NCBI RefSeq assembly: GCF_027579695.1
Contig: NC_083582.1
Location: forward strand, 36,093,964-36,157,963
From: Neoarius graeffei
Taxonomy: Eukaryota; Chordata; Actinopteri; Siluriformes; Ariidae
Reading direction: 5' to 3'
Length of the DNA: 64,000 bases
Shown: in pieces, positions 63,697-64,000 of the stretch
Layout of the letters: the number at the start of each line of letters is the position of its first letter
How positions within the stretch are numbered: the first letter of the stretch is position 1
Notes under the pieces: generated by a model
Told to the model about the DNA's origin: nothing
Databases searched by the model: none
The model's input: only the letters and a program-made list of their open reading frames with translations
Translations under genes and position numbers: made by a program

Positions 63697-64000
63697 CAGT
63701 GTCTTGCAAAAGTATGCATCCCCCTTGGTATTTGTCCTGTTTTGTCATATTACAAGCTGGAATTAAAATGGATGTTTGGAGGGTGAACACCATTTGATTT
63801 GCACAACATGCCTACCACTTTAAAGGTACAAATTGATGTTTTATTGTGATGCAAACAATAATTAAGATGGAAAAAAAACAGAAATCTGGACTGTACATAG
63901 GTATTCACCCCCCTCCCCAAAGTCAATACTTTGTAGAGCCAGCTTTTGCTGCAATTAGAGCTGCAAGTCTCTTGCAAGCCACTGGGATTTTTGCCCATTC
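63697..64000 (-). mobile_element. Tc1-like element, cut by the window edge
   Basis: CAGTGTCTTGCAAAAGTATG after TA at 63695-63696, same family as the 60.5 kb element. The reversed 3' end of the transposase follows: [20 protein letters not shown] then GSTKY and a stop near 63930. Against the 60.5 kb copy about 10 residues (the [10 protein letters not shown] part) are deleted. Confidence 0.88.

Larger units (their letters stand above)
55568..64000 (+). other. bicc1: bicc1 intron 3, start only
   Basis: The GTAAGA donor opens it and the window ends inside it. It is dense in DNA transposons, listed separately. No further bicc1 exon was found. Confidence 0.75.

Overview
This is a vertebrate genomic window, almost certainly from a teleost fish. 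The repeat content is typical of ray-finned fish: many Tc1-like DNA transposons, tRNA-derived SINEs of the DANA/Mermaid type, a Tol2-like hAT element, THAP-bearing elements, PIF/Harbinger-like MITEs and long TG/TA/ATC microsatellites. The repeats suggest an otophysan such as a catfish, but that is an inference from memory of repeat families. There are no bacterial features: no operons, no ribosome binding sites and no CRISPR. I saw no intact tRNA or rRNA gene, only SINEs derived from them.

The only host gene I can support is the 5' part of bicc1 (Bicaudal-C family RNA-binding protein) on the + strand. Its promoter sits in a CpG-rich block at about 3545-4129. Exon 1 codes from ATG 3931 to 4129, exon 2 is 39076-39122 and exon 3 is 55498-55567. 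All three junctions have consensus GT/AG signals and the reading frame is continuous. The protein reads MAAGRSSV... through DPEWTEERFRVDRKKLELML, AAAEGRLNGGEDFFQK and VMEETNTQIAWPSKLKIGAK, colinear with the start of vertebrate BICC1. The gene runs off the right edge. Intron 1 is about 35 kb and intron 2 about 16 kb.

Region by region: 1-3540 is upstream DNA with old dispersed repeats, a tandem CCAAT-box block and a 1.1 kb ATC/AAT satellite with higher-order structure. Intron 1 (4130-39075) holds an intact Tc1-like transposon (8680-10288) inserted in an older palindromic element, PIF-like MITEs at 14.9-18.6 kb, a Tigger-like remnant (21.0 kb), a tRNA/5S composite SINE (21.7 kb), a deep nest at 25.1-30.3 kb (LINE plus two MITEs inside a Tol2-like hAT inside a dead Tc1-like element) and a THAP element (36.7-37.8 kb). 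Intron 2 (39123-55497) holds SINEs, two more copies of a Harbinger-like MITE, a dead Tc1-like copy split by a palindromic element, a three-level nest at 48.2-49.5 kb and a Harbinger-like element with an internal hAT MITE at 53.4-54.9 kb. The start of intron 3 (55568-64000) holds Tc1-type MITEs, a fourth palindromic element, a second tRNA/5S SINE, a dead Tc1-like copy, a second THAP element and a Tc1 fragment cut by the window edge.

The most unusual signal is a set of four dispersed copies of a foldback element (about 8.5, 24.2, 44.1 and 56.4 kb). All four keep the same short first exon, MAERVTEPTEDEIKTLLEN..., and three or four also keep the downstream KATKYGIKVFDG/gtaag segment. It resembles the N-terminus of Crypton-like (KIAA1958-like) tyrosine-recombinase proteins. 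A second hairpin family (30.3-31.3 kb) carries a similar short ORF, MAARFASLKTEDFKRILAA. Many insertions are dated against each other here by exact target-site duplications and by empty sites visible elsewhere in the same window.
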